Shown: positions 15,676 through 22,709 of the stretch, one piece after another
Numbering within the stretch: the stretch's first letter is position 1
Layout of the letters: each line of letters begins with the position of its first letter
IMG/VR virus record: IMGVR_UViG_3300025011_000038
Location: 1-64,000 of that record
Length of the DNA: 64,000 nt
Strand: one strand, 5' to 3'
Origin: a virus
Made by a program: the position numbers and the translations under genes
The notes under the pieces: generated by a model
Told to the model about the DNA's origin: nothing
What the model saw: only the letters and a program-made list of their open reading frames with translations
Databases searched by the model: none

Positions 15676-15712
15676 CTCCCCGGTTTTACTGCTCGCAGCA
15701 GCTACCGGGGAG
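15676..15712 (-). repeat. intergenic hairpin, family member 7
   Basis: CTCCCCGGT pairs perfectly with ACCGGGGAG, with an inner CTGCT / AGCAG stem: a strong two-tier hairpin. It carries the GTAAAACC and GGTAAAAA motifs shared with other members. Confidence 0.7.
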
Positions 15713-15721
15713 TTTTAATTT

Positions 15722-16285
15722 TTAGCAGGCATATTTTCCTAGTACAGTTTCAGTTATATTTTCCTTCCAGTTTTCATTGTTTGTTATTGACCAGTGTTTA
15801 TTGTATCCGTTGAAATGCCGCAACAAGTGAAGCATTTCCGGGTTATCTTGGTCAACCCACAAAGAGAGGTTAGGGTATTGTTTGCCTTCGCTTTTTTCTA
15901 ACTCGTAAAAATGCGCTTTAATTTCTTCTGCGCGTGCGGTGAGTTCTGCGTTAAACTTAAATTTATCTCCGAAGTTGTGACCGCCACCATCTTTGAAAAC
16001 TCTATAACCGGCCAGATCTGGAAGTATAACAACCTCGTCAAAACTGCATCCCAGTGAGTTTACAATATTAAGTATTTCGGCTTTGTTATACTCAAATGTT
16101 TGCCTCATGTCTTTTATGCTGTGTTTGTTACAATCGTCGTCGCCCTTAATATAATGGCAATGGTCAACGAATCCGGCATATGCAAACTGCTTAATGCTTT
16201 TCGAGCTGCTTTTCGTTATAATGCGGCAATTCTCAACCATTCCGCGCGGTACACTTCCGGCACCTTCAAAATATAAAGTTTTCAT
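15722..16285 (-). CDS. protein of unknown function
   Basis: A 187-residue protein from the ATG at 16285 (MKTLYFEGAGSVPRG), 7 bases after GGGAGGATA. It contains CDEVVILPDLAGYRVFKDGGG-like alternating beta/alpha elements and several His and Cys (FVDHCHYIKGDDDCNKH). A metal-dependent enzyme is possible but unproven. Confidence 0.5.
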   Translation of the reverse strand: MKTLYFEGAGSVPRGMVENCRIITKSSSKSIKQFAYAGFVDHCHYIKGDDDCNKHSIKDMRQTFEYNKAEILNIVNSLGCSFDEVVILPDLAGYRVFKDGGGHNFGDKFKFNAELTARAEEIKAHFYELEKSEGKQYPNLSLWVDQDNPEMLHLLRHFNGYNKHWSITNNENWKENITETVLGKYAC

Positions 16286-16318
16286 TGTTATATCCTCCCT
16301 TAATTTTAGTTTAGATTT

Positions 16319-16365
16319 TAACTCCACACCCGGCAGGATGCAGAGGTAAAACCTAACCGGAGTTA
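16319..16365 (-). repeat. intergenic hairpin, family member 8
   Basis: On the minus strand TAACTCC pairs with GGAGTTA, and inside it GCATCC pairs with GGGTGT (two wobbles) around TGCC. The first arm includes the stop codon of the upstream gene. Confidence 0.6.
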
Positions 16366-16761
16366 GGCAATATAGATTCTCTTGCCGTAAAAATTAAAAT
16401 AGATTCCTTGTTTGCTTTGGTATGTTTGTAATCCGTATAACCTGTCGAAGTTGAAATATATCTTATTTTCGTTTATCGTTCCTTCTGTTTCAACCTCTTT
16501 ATGACTGTTATCATCAAACAGGAGAAACGTAACTCTCTGTACTACTGTTAATTCCTGTGTTCCTCTGTATGCTCGTTCTTCTGTTTCGATGCTCAGTTTT
16601 AGCTTTTCGGCAACTTCGCCATATGTACCTTTATACTTGTAGGTATTCCCTGTTGCGCTATAACTAACATGTACGCCGCCAGATGCTTTCTTGATGCTGC
16701 CGTTAGGGTTTTTAGTTAGGAACGCCTTTTCTAGTTCGGCAAACTTGGTTATTTGTTTCAT
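16363..16761 (-). CDS. protein of unknown function, beta-rich
   Basis: A 132-residue protein (MKQITKFAELEKAFL) with a central region of beta strands (GVHVSYSATGNTYKYKGTYG) and a C-terminal GIYFNFYGKRIYIA. AGGAGGA precedes the ATG. No family recognised. Confidence 0.5.
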   Translation of the reverse strand: MKQITKFAELEKAFLTKNPNGSIKKASGGVHVSYSATGNTYKYKGTYGEVAEKLKLSIETEERAYRGTQELTVVQRVTFLLFDDNSHKEVETEGTINENKIYFNFDRLYGLQTYQSKQGIYFNFYGKRIYIA

Positions 16762-16776
16762 GCTATCTTCCTCCTA

Positions 16777-16821
16777 GTTTAAGTTTTACCTCAAAGTCGC
16801 GCTCTCAGGTAAAACCTAAAC
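16777..16821 (-). repeat. intergenic hairpin, family member 9
   Basis: A 15-bp stem, one arm GTTTAGGTTTTACCT, with a single G-U wobble and a 15-base loop; the longest stem of the family. Confidence 0.7.
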
Positions 16822-16842
16822 CTTAACCCCTTTTCTGCACCT

Positions 16843-16980
16843 CTAGTCGCGTTCGCTTCGGGTCCAGTGTTCGCTTGCCTTGGCTGGCCCTTTCGGATAT
16901 GCCAACTTCGCCGGTTCGCGCTGTGGGGTTTCTGTATTCTGTTGGTCGGTTGTTGCTGTCGGTGCGCTGGCTGTCATCAT
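16843..16980 (-). CDS. possible small protein, Thr/Pro-rich
   Basis: A 45-residue frame starting MMTASAPTATTDQQNTE, low-complexity and polar. The open frame extends upstream over the end of the next gene, and no clear ribosome site precedes either start. Tentative. Confidence 0.3.
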   Translation of the reverse strand: MMTASAPTATTDQQNTETPQREPAKLAYPKGPAKASEHWTRSERD

Positions 16981-17024
16981 CAGAGCAGGTAGCCAATCCT
17001 GCTGACCGCCGAAGCGGTTTCGAC

Positions 17025-17267
17025 TTATATTTTTTCTTTCATCGGTACTAAGACTGCGCCGTTTTCCAGGTCGGGGTGGTAATCGTGCCAACTTTCGGTT
17101 ACTTTGTAATATTTGCCGTCCATCGTGACCACGTTCTGACCTCTGTGTAGTACTGGGATGTTCATTTCGTCTGTTACGTTCTCAAAAGGACGTTTGCGGC
17201 CTTCTTGTGGGTTCCAGTTTACCCGAACATCGTTACCTGCTGCTCTTTCAAATCTATTTCTTGCCAT
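17025..17267 (-). CDS. small protein of unknown function
   Basis: An 80-residue protein from the ATG at 17267 (MARNRFERAAGNDVRVNW), with AGGGGGAC upstream. It contains GQNVVTMDGKYYKVTESW, a beta-hairpin pattern. A TTG-initiated longer reading to 17381 would cover the intergenic hairpin and is less likely. Confidence 0.5.
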   Translation of the reverse strand: MARNRFERAAGNDVRVNWNPQEGRKRPFENVTDEMNIPVLHRGQNVVTMDGKYYKVTESWHDYHPDLENGAVLVPMKEKI

Positions 17268-17304
17268 TTGCGCGTCCCCCTCGTATTTAGTTTTACTTAC
17301 CACC

Positions 17305-17320
17305 TCTCCCCGGAGGGAGA
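17305..17320 (-). repeat. intergenic hairpin, family member 10
   Basis: A TCTCCC / GGGAGA stem with a 4-base loop, followed by the GTAAAACTAAATACGA motif that also precedes the first gene of the block at 17676. Confidence 0.5.
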
Positions 17321-17361
17321 ACGCTTCGGGCTTAAGGTTGTTTATACTCACCCGAATGAGT

Positions 17362-17676
17362 TTAGTATCTTCCGCCCTCAATTATGAGTTCCAGGGTGTC
17401 CTGCTTCATGTTGCGCTTTAGTGTCGCCTTGCTTCTGTTGTCCTTTACCTCCTCCTTCCAGTCAATTCCCATTCTGCGGAAGTAAAGTGTTACCTCTCTT
17501 ATATCGCCTGCCAGCAAGTCCTTCCATGAGTAGTCGAAGAAAACAAGTAAGTCGGTGCAGTAACAGTCACACTGCTTTACTGCTTCGCGCATCAACGCTT
17601 CTTTAATTGGTTGCGTGTTTTGCTCTTCCCCGTGAGAATTGCAAACCTGACTTTCGATAATGTGTACTTTCGGCAT
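17362..17676 (-). CDS. protein of unknown function, first gene of block
   Basis: A 104-residue protein (MPKVHIIESQVCNSHGEE) with an alpha/beta pattern (CDCYCTDLLVFFDYSW) and a basic C-terminus. It is the first gene of the leftward block, downstream of two copies of the presumed RHH operator. AAGGAGCG precedes the ATG. Confidence 0.5.
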   Translation of the reverse strand: MPKVHIIESQVCNSHGEEQNTQPIKEALMREAVKQCDCYCTDLLVFFDYSWKDLLAGDIREVTLYFRRMGIDWKEEVKDNRSKATLKRNMKQDTLELIIEGGRY

Positions 17677-17737
17677 GTTATCCGCTCCTTCGTATTTAGT
17701 TTTTCGTGTTGCCGTTTTCCATGTGCTTATTATATTC

Positions 17738-17752
17738 TATGGGTATCCATAT
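17738..17752. promoter_or_regulatory. putative RHH operator copy 1
   Basis: TATGGGTATCCATAT, a partly symmetric 15-mer (ATGG...CCAT), in the leader of the leftward block. Confidence 0.5.
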
Positions 17753-17786
17753 CGTCTAGCCTGATTTAGTCTGATATTCAGCCATT

Positions 17787-17801
17787 TATGGGCATCCACA
17801 T
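17787..17801. promoter_or_regulatory. putative RHH operator copy 2
   Basis: TATGGGCATCCACAT, 49 bases from copy 1 and just after the RHH gene's stop. Confidence 0.5.
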
Positions 17802-17806
17802 TAGCT

Positions 17807-18010
17807 TTACTCTTGGATATTAGCTGTATCTGCCTTTTTCAGCGTTTTTTGAAATTCTGCAATTTCTTTTTCAATAGCTTTTCTGGCTATGTCTGATGCC
17901 GTTAAGCCAGTAGATACGGCAATTTCAGCTAGTTTTGCCTTTTCTCCTAGCGGTAATCTGAGATTGAAACTTTCCCAGTTATCGCGGTATTTTTCTTTTT
18001 TCTTTTTCAT
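17807..18010 (-). CDS. ribbon-helix-helix repressor (Arc/CopG type)
   Basis: A 67-residue protein with a basic N-terminus (MKKKKEKYRDNWESFNLRL), a single strand, then two helices (EKAKLAEIAVSTGLTASDIARKAIEKEI), the RHH fold. Three copies of TATGGGYATCCA surround it: two in the leader of the genes it precedes and one inside its own promoter. Autoregulation and repression of the leftward block are inferred. Confidence 0.7.
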   Translation of the reverse strand: MKKKKEKYRDNWESFNLRLPLGEKAKLAEIAVSTGLTASDIARKAIEKEIAEFQKTLKKADTANIQE

Positions 18011-18034
18011 TCGTTCGTCACCTCCGATAAGTAT

Positions 18035-18064
18035 AGTATATCATATGGGTATCCACTATGGCAA
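18035..18064 (-). promoter_or_regulatory. promoter of RHH gene with operator copy 3 in spacer
   Basis: On the minus strand TTGCCA (18064-18059), an 18-base spacer, and TATACT (18040-18035). The spacer holds TATGGGTATCCACTAT (18044-18059), the third copy of the presumed RHH site, positioned to block polymerase. Confidence 0.6.
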
Positions 18065-18198
18065 CCCAGAGGGAAGGGTAATGTTTTCCGCATATATGTT
18101 TGCAAAATGTTTCCGTTGACAGTCTATATTTATTGTGATTTCGCTAGAAACGATATATAATTTATATAGATTTCGCTGAGAATATTGGAGGCGTAAAA

Positions 18199-18645
18199 AT
18201 GACTGATTACATAGAGCAAGCGGAGAGAGTACTGGAGTTTTACCAGGATATGAAACTTGCCGTTGAAAATATGGACAGGCAGATCCGGAGATTGTCTTTG
18301 TCAACTTGTCCTCGGAATATGAGAGCGTCTGTGATAGATGAAACCGGAGTAAGAGGCAGTCGGAACGATAATACCGGCTTTTTGTTTAACAACTTGCTAG
18401 AAATGCAAGAGAACCGGGAATTGACGGTACAGCAACTGAGAGAGATTGACGAGACTCTTGAGGCAATATCACGGCCGGAGAAATGCGAATATTACGGCCG
18501 TATTTTAAGGTTATGGTATATTGAAGGGAAAACGAAAGAACGAATTGCGGAATTGATGAATTATAGCGAAAAGAGCGTTTACAATAAGAGGAAACTTGCT
18601 ATTGAAAAGTTTTCCGTGCAGATGTTTGGAAGTGCTGCGCTATGA
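18199..18645 (+). CDS. ArpU-like late transcription regulator
   Basis: A 148-residue protein with a helical N-terminus and a C-terminal sigma-like HTH: YYGRILRLWYIEGKTKERIAELMNYSEKSVYNKRKLAIEKF. This matches ArpU/RinA-type phage regulators that switch on late genes. It stands at the start of a rightward unit upstream of the terminase and structural genes. TTGGAGGCG precedes the ATG. Confidence 0.65.
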   Translation: MTDYIEQAERVLEFYQDMKLAVENMDRQIRRLSLSTCPRNMRASVIDETGVRGSRNDNTGFLFNNLLEMQENRELTVQQLREIDETLEAISRPEKCEYYGRILRLWYIEGKTKERIAELMNYSEKSVYNKRKLAIEKFSVQMFGSAAL

Positions 18646-18731
18646 TATTACAGAGAATAGAAAAGTGTTTATGGCGCATATCGTATATTTGTTTATCTTT
18701 GGCCGCTGTTATGGATTTGTTGGATGGATAA
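18642..18731 (+). CDS. possible micro-protein coupled to ArpU-like gene
   Basis: A 29-residue frame (MILQRIEKCLWRISYI) whose ATG overlaps the upstream stop as ATGA. It is amphipathic and could associate with membranes. There is no strong ribosome site, so expression would rely on coupling. Confidence 0.35.
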   Translation: MILQRIEKCLWRISYICLSLAAVMDLLDG

Positions 18732-18759
18732 ATTGCAAAAACTTTACCTGTTGTTTTCC

Positions 18760-18773
18760 TACCGTATGCGGTA
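18760..18773. promoter_or_regulatory. TACC-N6-GGTA operator before RepL-like gene
   Basis: TACCGTATGCGGTA, followed at once by TAATAT as a possible -10. The same arrangement occurs on the minus strand before ThyA at 59517-59530. Confidence 0.6.
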
Positions 18774-18814
18774 ATATGTTACTATAGGAAAGTTGTAATT
18801 TGAGGTGAATTGGC

Positions 18815-19324
18815 GTGTCTGACAAGGATATTGTGTTAAAAGAATTCGCTAAAACAGCATCCAGACTGCAAAATAGGGGCGTTGATTTAACAAATACTTA
18901 TTTCGGCTGTCGGGAAGATATATCGAAGGAGCAAGATCGCATACTCTGGAAGCCGGACAAGAAGTTCGTAAAGGTATTTCCGGATGAATTGGCAAACGTG
19001 GTTCTCGCTTTAGATGAAGAAGGTAAGCGCTTAAGCGGTGCAGAGTTAGCTATTACAATGCTGTTGATTGGACATATCAGTTATGACAGCGGAATGTTGA
19101 CCAAAGGTGGAGGAAATCAGTTAACGCATGCAGACATTGAAAGAATAACCGGATTTAATAAAATGACGGTTGTTAAATCAATGGACAAGTTAGTTAAAAA
19201 GAAGGTATTTTCTCGGAATAAGGTTGGCAACAGGTATCAATACTTCGCAAATCCTTATATTTTCTTTCGTGGTCGGTTCGTAAATGCTACTCTTGTAGAT
19301 ATGTTCAAAAGTTATATTAGTTAG
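18815..19324 (+). CDS. RepL-like winged-helix protein
   Basis: A 169-residue protein from a GTG preceded by GAGGTGAATTGGC. The C-terminal half has a winged-helix HTH (LTHADIERITGFNKMTVVKSMDKLVKKKVFSRNKVG...YFANPYIF), matching the Firmicute plasmid replication protein RepL family. A role in plasmid-like or phage replication, or as a regulator, is possible. It has a TACC-N6-GGTA operator upstream. Confidence 0.6.
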   Translation: MSDKDIVLKEFAKTASRLQNRGVDLTNTYFGCREDISKEQDRILWKPDKKFVKVFPDELANVVLALDEEGKRLSGAELAITMLLIGHISYDSGMLTKGGGNQLTHADIERITGFNKMTVVKSMDKLVKKKVFSRNKVGNRYQYFANPYIFFRGRFVNATLVDMFKSYIS

Positions 19325-19416
19325 TTTTTACGTATCTTAGAGTTATAAGAGGAGTCTAAGTCCTTAAAAATGTCGCTCATGCCTTGTAGTTATTAGTGTG
19401 AGACAACATATTGATA

Positions 19417-19472
19417 GTATTACTGTAGGCATACTAGATCGCCAATCTTGTATTACTGTAGGCATACTAGAT
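19417..19472. repeat. two exact 23-base repeats, each a small hairpin
   Basis: Bases 19417-19439 and 19450-19472 are identical. Each unit contains GTAT...ATAC that can pair. An outer TTGATA (19411) / TATCAA (19495) stem encloses both, and a terminator follows, so this looks like the structured 3' end of the RepL transcript or a small RNA. Confidence 0.6.
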
Positions 19473-19498
19473 TAAATGCCTTTTAGGTCAGTAGTATC

Positions 19499-19520
19499 AA
19501 CGCCTGAGAGGTGTTTTTTT
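19499..19520 (+). terminator. intrinsic terminator
   Basis: AACGCCT / AGGTGTT hairpin followed by TTTTT, after the paired repeats. Confidence 0.75.
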
Positions 19521-19606
19521 GTTAATAGATGCCTCTTATTACTCTAAAGTGTTTTGGTGCTTTGTTTAAGGTTATGAAATCAAGTTAATTTTAGGAGTGT
19601 GCTTAA

Positions 19607-19732
19607 ATGTATGGAAGCGAAGGTTTAGACGGTATTTGGACGTTGGCAAAGATAGGATTGTTTTTTATTGGACTTTCTGTTATTGGTGTTGTTGGATTTA
19701 GCGGTTATTTGCTGTTTAAGTTGTTTAATTAA
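19607..19732 (+). CDS. single-span membrane protein, 41 residues
   Basis: Starts MYGSEGLDGIWTL after TTAGGAG. It is dominated by a transmembrane helix (IGLFFIGLSVIGVVGFSGYL). Small regulatory membrane protein of unknown role. Confidence 0.5.
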   Translation: MYGSEGLDGIWTLAKIGLFFIGLSVIGVVGFSGYLLFKLFN

Positions 19733-19804
19733 CCTGCAGCTACAAAACCACCTGCAATGTGATTATCTCCGCTGTATGAGACTGTGAGAGGTGTTAAATA
19801 AAAG

Positions 19805-19827
19805 AAAAAACCGCTGTGTTAGCGGTT
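19805..19827 (-). terminator. leftward terminator
   Basis: AACCGCT / AGCGGTT stem; read leftward it ends in a run of T. It overlaps the stop codon of the gene at 19826-19999. Confidence 0.7.
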
Positions 19828-19999
19828 AGATGTAGTCATTAATATTTAATCCGTGACTTGCTAGAAAGTTTCTATATTGTTCTGTCATTTCTAAGGACAA
19901 ACTTATTAAATTATGATTATCTCTGCCACATTTGCACCAAGACTCATATTCGCGTATCCATCCCTTTTCGATATCGGATAGGTTGTTGTATGTTTTCAT
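19826..19999 (-). CDS. small protein of unknown function
   Basis: A 57-residue protein (MKTYNNLSDIEKGWIREY) with WCKC near the middle and a helical C-terminus. Its ATG overlaps the stop of the RHH gene upstream as TAATG. AAGGAG precedes it. Confidence 0.5.
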   Translation of the reverse strand: MKTYNNLSDIEKGWIREYESWCKCGRDNHNLISLSLEMTEQYRNFLASHGLNINDYI

Positions 20000-20163
20000 T
20001 ATTTTTCAGTCTCCTTTTTAATTATATTTCGGATATACTCACTGACTGTTACCTCTTGCTCTGAGGACAGTTGTTGGAGTTGTTGCCATTCTTGGTTGCT
20101 GAACTTAATTGAGTGATTTTTTCTAAGTGTTTCCGTTAGTTTGGGGCGACCTACTTTCGACAT
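19999..20163 (-). CDS. ribbon-helix-helix DNA-binding protein
   Basis: A 54-residue protein: MSKVGRPKLTETLRKNHSIK, then FSNQEWQQLQQLSSEQEVTVSEYIRNIIKKE. The KVGRPK tail plus strand-helix-helix is typical of RHH plasmid and phage regulators. GGAGGTAAAC precedes the ATG. Confidence 0.65.
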   Translation of the reverse strand: MSKVGRPKLTETLRKNHSIKFSNQEWQQLQQLSSEQEVTVSEYIRNIIKKETEK

Positions 20164-20176
20164 GTTTACCTCCTAT

Positions 20177-20395
20177 TTAACTGATTTTGTAAATGTAGTA
20201 GATTAAACCTTCGGTGCTTTCATACTCAAATATTTGCGGTACGTTCTCTAATTTACTGATGTGGTGCTGAATGTAATCGTCCTCGGCATCGTCTGAGATT
20301 AGAAAACTATTGCCAGTTACGTTGTTGCGTATGTGGTTAGCGATTTCGTTTTGGATACTGTTGTGGTTTATGGATGCGGTGAAGGTAAATTTCAT
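20177..20395 (-). CDS. small protein of unknown function
   Basis: A 72-residue protein (MKFTFTASINHNSIQNE), alpha/beta, acidic in the middle (ISDDAEDDY). It is the first gene of a three-gene leftward operon driven by the near-consensus promoter at 20440-20468. Confidence 0.5.
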   Translation of the reverse strand: MKFTFTASINHNSIQNEIANHIRNNVTGNSFLISDDAEDDYIQHHISKLENVPQIFEYESTEGLIYYIYKIS

Positions 20396-20439
20396 GTGTT
20401 TACTCCTCCTTAATTTTCGTGTGGATGTTTATTAATTAG

Positions 20440-20468
20440 AGTATACAGGATGATTGAATTATTGTCAA
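20440..20468 (-). promoter_or_regulatory. near-consensus sigma-70-type promoter
   Basis: On the minus strand TTGACA (20468-20463), a 17-base spacer and TATACT (20445-20440). It would fire without phage factors, so the operon 20395-19826 is probably expressed in the prophage state. Confidence 0.85.
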
Positions 20469-20553
20469 CACGTTTTTTATTGTTTTTTTTTGAGAATTGA
20501 GTTTTGCTTGCATTTGTGGGCAGAACTGAGTTTTTAGGAAGGAAGTGAGTTTT

Positions 20554-20733
20554 GTGAGGTTTAGCTGTAATGATTGTAGGCATAACGAGGTTTGTAAATA
20601 TCGGGATGATTATAAAAAGGCTGTTGAATCGGTTAAGAAAATAGAGATTGCGGATAACTTTAGCGTAGAGGTTAATTGCAAGTATTATCGGAGTGAACAG
20701 AATAGCTTTTTAAGAAATCAATATATGGTGTAA
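20554..20733 (+). CDS. small Cys-rich protein
   Basis: A 59-residue protein from the GTG at 20554 (MRFSCNDCRHNEVCKYR), with AAGGAAGTGA upstream. An in-frame GTG at 20545 is less well placed. CNDC...C...C suggests a metal site. This protein type is commonly encoded just before terminase genes in Firmicute phages. Confidence 0.55.
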   Translation: MRFSCNDCRHNEVCKYRDDYKKAVESVKKIEIADNFSVEVNCKYYRSEQNSFLRNQYMV

Positions 20734-20773
20734 ATGTAGTTTATTTATAGAAGTATTGAAATGAGGTGAGAAG

Positions 20774-21202
20774 ATGAAAATTCCGAAGGTTGGTAGACCG
20801 CTGAAATTTCAGAGCGTTGAGGAAATGGAAAAGTTAATCAATACTTATTTTGATAGCTGTTTTAAGATAAATGAGGAAACGGGAGAAGCGGAGCAGATTG
20901 AACCGTTTACCGTAACGGGATTGGCTTTAGCTGTTGGAACGGATAGGAAGGGATTGTGTGAGTACGCTGAAAGGCCAGAATTTAGCAACACGATTAAAAA
21001 AGCTAAGGCTTACATAGAGCAATATGCGGAGAAATCAGCTTATACTGCCCGAAATCCAGCAGGGCCATTATTTATACTGAAAAACTTCGGTTGGAGCGAT
21101 ACTCAAAAGATAGAAATGACCGGAAAAGACGGTGGCCCTGTAGAAATGGAGCTTACTTCCGCAGAGTTAGCCCGGAAAGCCAAAGAAGTACTTGGACAGT
21201 AG
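20774..21202 (+). CDS. terS: terminase small subunit
   Basis: A 142-residue protein. The N-terminal GRPLKFQSVEEMEKLINTYF and PFTVTGLALAVGTDRKGLCEY form the HTH expected of small terminases that recognise the packaging site. The central ARNPAGPLFILKNFGWSD is typical of this family. GAGGTGAG precedes the ATG. TerL lies 2.6 kb downstream. Confidence 0.8.
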   Translation: MKIPKVGRPLKFQSVEEMEKLINTYFDSCFKINEETGEAEQIEPFTVTGLALAVGTDRKGLCEYAERPEFSNTIKKAKAYIEQYAEKSAYTARNPAGPLFILKNFGWSDTQKIEMTGKDGGPVEMELTSAELARKAKEVLGQ

Positions 21203-21255
21203 TATGGCTATGTACGCGCTGTATATAGTTTGGTTCCTATAATAAGTGTTATGTC

Positions 21256-21298
21256 AACCAGTGAAACGGATAAAAGCCCGTAAACACTGGTTTTTTCT
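21256..21298 (+). terminator. intrinsic terminator after terS
   Basis: AACCAGTG / CACTGGTT stem followed by TTTTC, with an inner ACGG / CCCGT pairing. Confidence 0.75.
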
Positions 21299-21299
21299 A

Positions 21300-21611
21300 T
21301 TTGACCACAAATATCCATAGTAAAAACGGAACCAAAAGCCCAAAAGTCCACCCCAAAAAGACAATCTACCATTTATTGTAGTAGTCGCAATGCTAGGGTT
21401 GTGACACTATATTGTGCTGTTGTACTGGTGTGTGCGCTAGGCTGTAGGTGTGGGTATGTGATCACCCCCCCCTATGAGACAATCGATACCGGGGGTGGGT
21501 TCGCATTATAGTATATAGTACCGTCACATATAGAAGTCAATTAAGCAATTTTAATATCGTACCTTCATAGACATAATACACATCTATCTAATTAAGAAAG
21601 GAGAACCTAAG
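21300..21611. other. gene-free region after terS, possible packaging site
   Basis: I see no gene here. It contains a C-run and a matching G-run (CACCCCCC at 21463 and GGGGGTG at 21491) that form an inverted repeat around an AT-richer loop, plus GT-rich sequence. Such GC-rich dyads beside terS are compatible with a cos or pac site, but no cut site can be identified from sequence alone. Confidence 0.3.
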
Positions 21612-21809
21612 ATGCCCAAAATCAAGACTATCAAAATCAGTCAATACGAACTAACACTATCTCCAGATGAAATGACTGAACTATGGTGCATTATGTCCGA
21701 TTTACATAATGGGATAAAACCAAAACAATTAGTCACAAGAAAATGGTATGACATTCTTGAAGATGTTAGACCTGGTGGCGGTTTTGAACAAAGAGAATAC
21801 ATTGACTAA
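21612..21809 (+). CDS. small protein of unknown function
   Basis: A 65-residue protein (MPKIKTIKISQYELTLS), strands then helix. The ribosome site is AAAGGAGAACC. It is the first of a run of small late genes that share a GAGAAC-type leader. Confidence 0.5.
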   Translation: MPKIKTIKISQYELTLSPDEMTELWCIMSDLHNGIKPKQLVTRKWYDILEDVRPGGGFEQREYID

Positions 21810-21831
21810 CCGAGAACGGGGGTACTAACCA

Positions 21832-22077
21832 TTGAAAGAAGATGAAAAGCAATTCTTCCTACAGGTCGTTAATGGATGCACAAAACCATACAAAGATGGT
21901 TCACGCATTAGACCGAGAGACATTATCAACTCCGAAGGATTTACTATGCACTATAAGCGGTCATGGTACTTGCTGGGCAAATGGAGTGACAAAGGTTGGT
22001 ATGATTATGGAGTAACTCTTGACTTAGGTTGGATAACTCTAAAAGGTTATGAGGTTGCTGAATCTTTATTAAATTAA
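21832..22077 (+). CDS. small protein of unknown function
   Basis: An 81-residue protein from a TTG (MKEDEKQFFLQVVNG). Trp-rich C-terminal half (SWYLLGKWSDKGWYDYG). GGGGG lies upstream. No family recognised. Confidence 0.45.
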   Translation: MKEDEKQFFLQVVNGCTKPYKDGSRIRPRDIINSEGFTMHYKRSWYLLGKWSDKGWYDYGVTLDLGWITLKGYEVAESLLN

Positions 22078-22185
22078 CTACCCCCCTATCCCATTTCAGA
22101 TTAGAAAAAACATTTTTCCGGCAACCTAAAATTTTTAAAAATTTCGCTATAAATTCCGAGACTGAGAACAGGAGGTAATACATAA

Positions 22186-22404
22186 ATGTGTGATCAATAC
22201 AAACCAATAGAATCAAATCCCGATGCTAAGTCAAACGTCGATCCTTCTAAAACATTTACTGTTGGCAGGAAAGATATAGACTGCTATATTTCAGAAAAAT
22301 TTCCTAGTTTCTTAAAAGAGACTCCCGAAAATATTAAACCTACCGTTATACTTTGTCGTCCTGAGTTTCTTAAAGACGCTAAAAAGTTAGCCGGTATAAA
22401 TTGA
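22186..22404 (+). CDS. small protein of unknown function
   Basis: A 72-residue protein (MCDQYKPIESNPDAK) with an excellent AGGAGG leader. No motif recognised. Confidence 0.5.
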   Translation: MCDQYKPIESNPDAKSNVDPSKTFTVGRKDIDCYISEKFPSFLKETPENIKPTVILCRPEFLKDAKKLAGIN

Positions 22405-22420
22405 AACAGGCGGTGACAAT

Positions 22421-22687
22421 ATGCCTAAAACTCCTGCTTGGTCCAGAAAAGAAGGTAAGAATAAATCTGGAGGCCTAAACGAGAAAGGTCGTAAATCCTA
22501 CGAAAAGGAAAATCCCGGTAGTAATCTTAAACCTCCCGTATCTAAGGAACAAGCTAAAAAATCCCCTAAATCAGCGGCAAGAAGAAAGTCCTTCTGCGCC
22601 CGTATGGGTGGTATGCCGGGACCGATGAAGGATGAAAAGGGCATACCAACGAGGAAAAAATTGGCCCTTGATAAATGGGACTGTTAA
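22421..22687 (+). CDS. DUF6321-like conserved phage protein
   Basis: An 88-residue basic protein matching a pattern I recognise from many tailed phages: PAWSRKEGKNKSGGLNEKGRKSY, then LKPPVS, then RRKSFCARMGGMPGPMKDEKG, ending LALDKWDC. It is probably virion-associated, from its position among head genes. Function unknown. Confidence 0.7.
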   Translation: MPKTPAWSRKEGKNKSGGLNEKGRKSYEKENPGSNLKPPVSKEQAKKSPKSAARRKSFCARMGGMPGPMKDEKGIPTRKKLALDKWDC

Positions 22688-22709
22688 ATTAACCGAGGAC
22701 GGTGCGGAA

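Noticed and set aside
18596-18787. 63-codon frame after the ArpU-like gene
   Set aside because: It overlaps the ArpU-like gene in another frame without a ribosome site; the shorter frame starting in the ATGA overlap is more plausible.
19417-19472. Minimal CRISPR array
   Set aside because: Two 23-base repeats with a 10-base spacer, no cas genes, and internal hairpins that extend into a terminator. Spacer is far too short.
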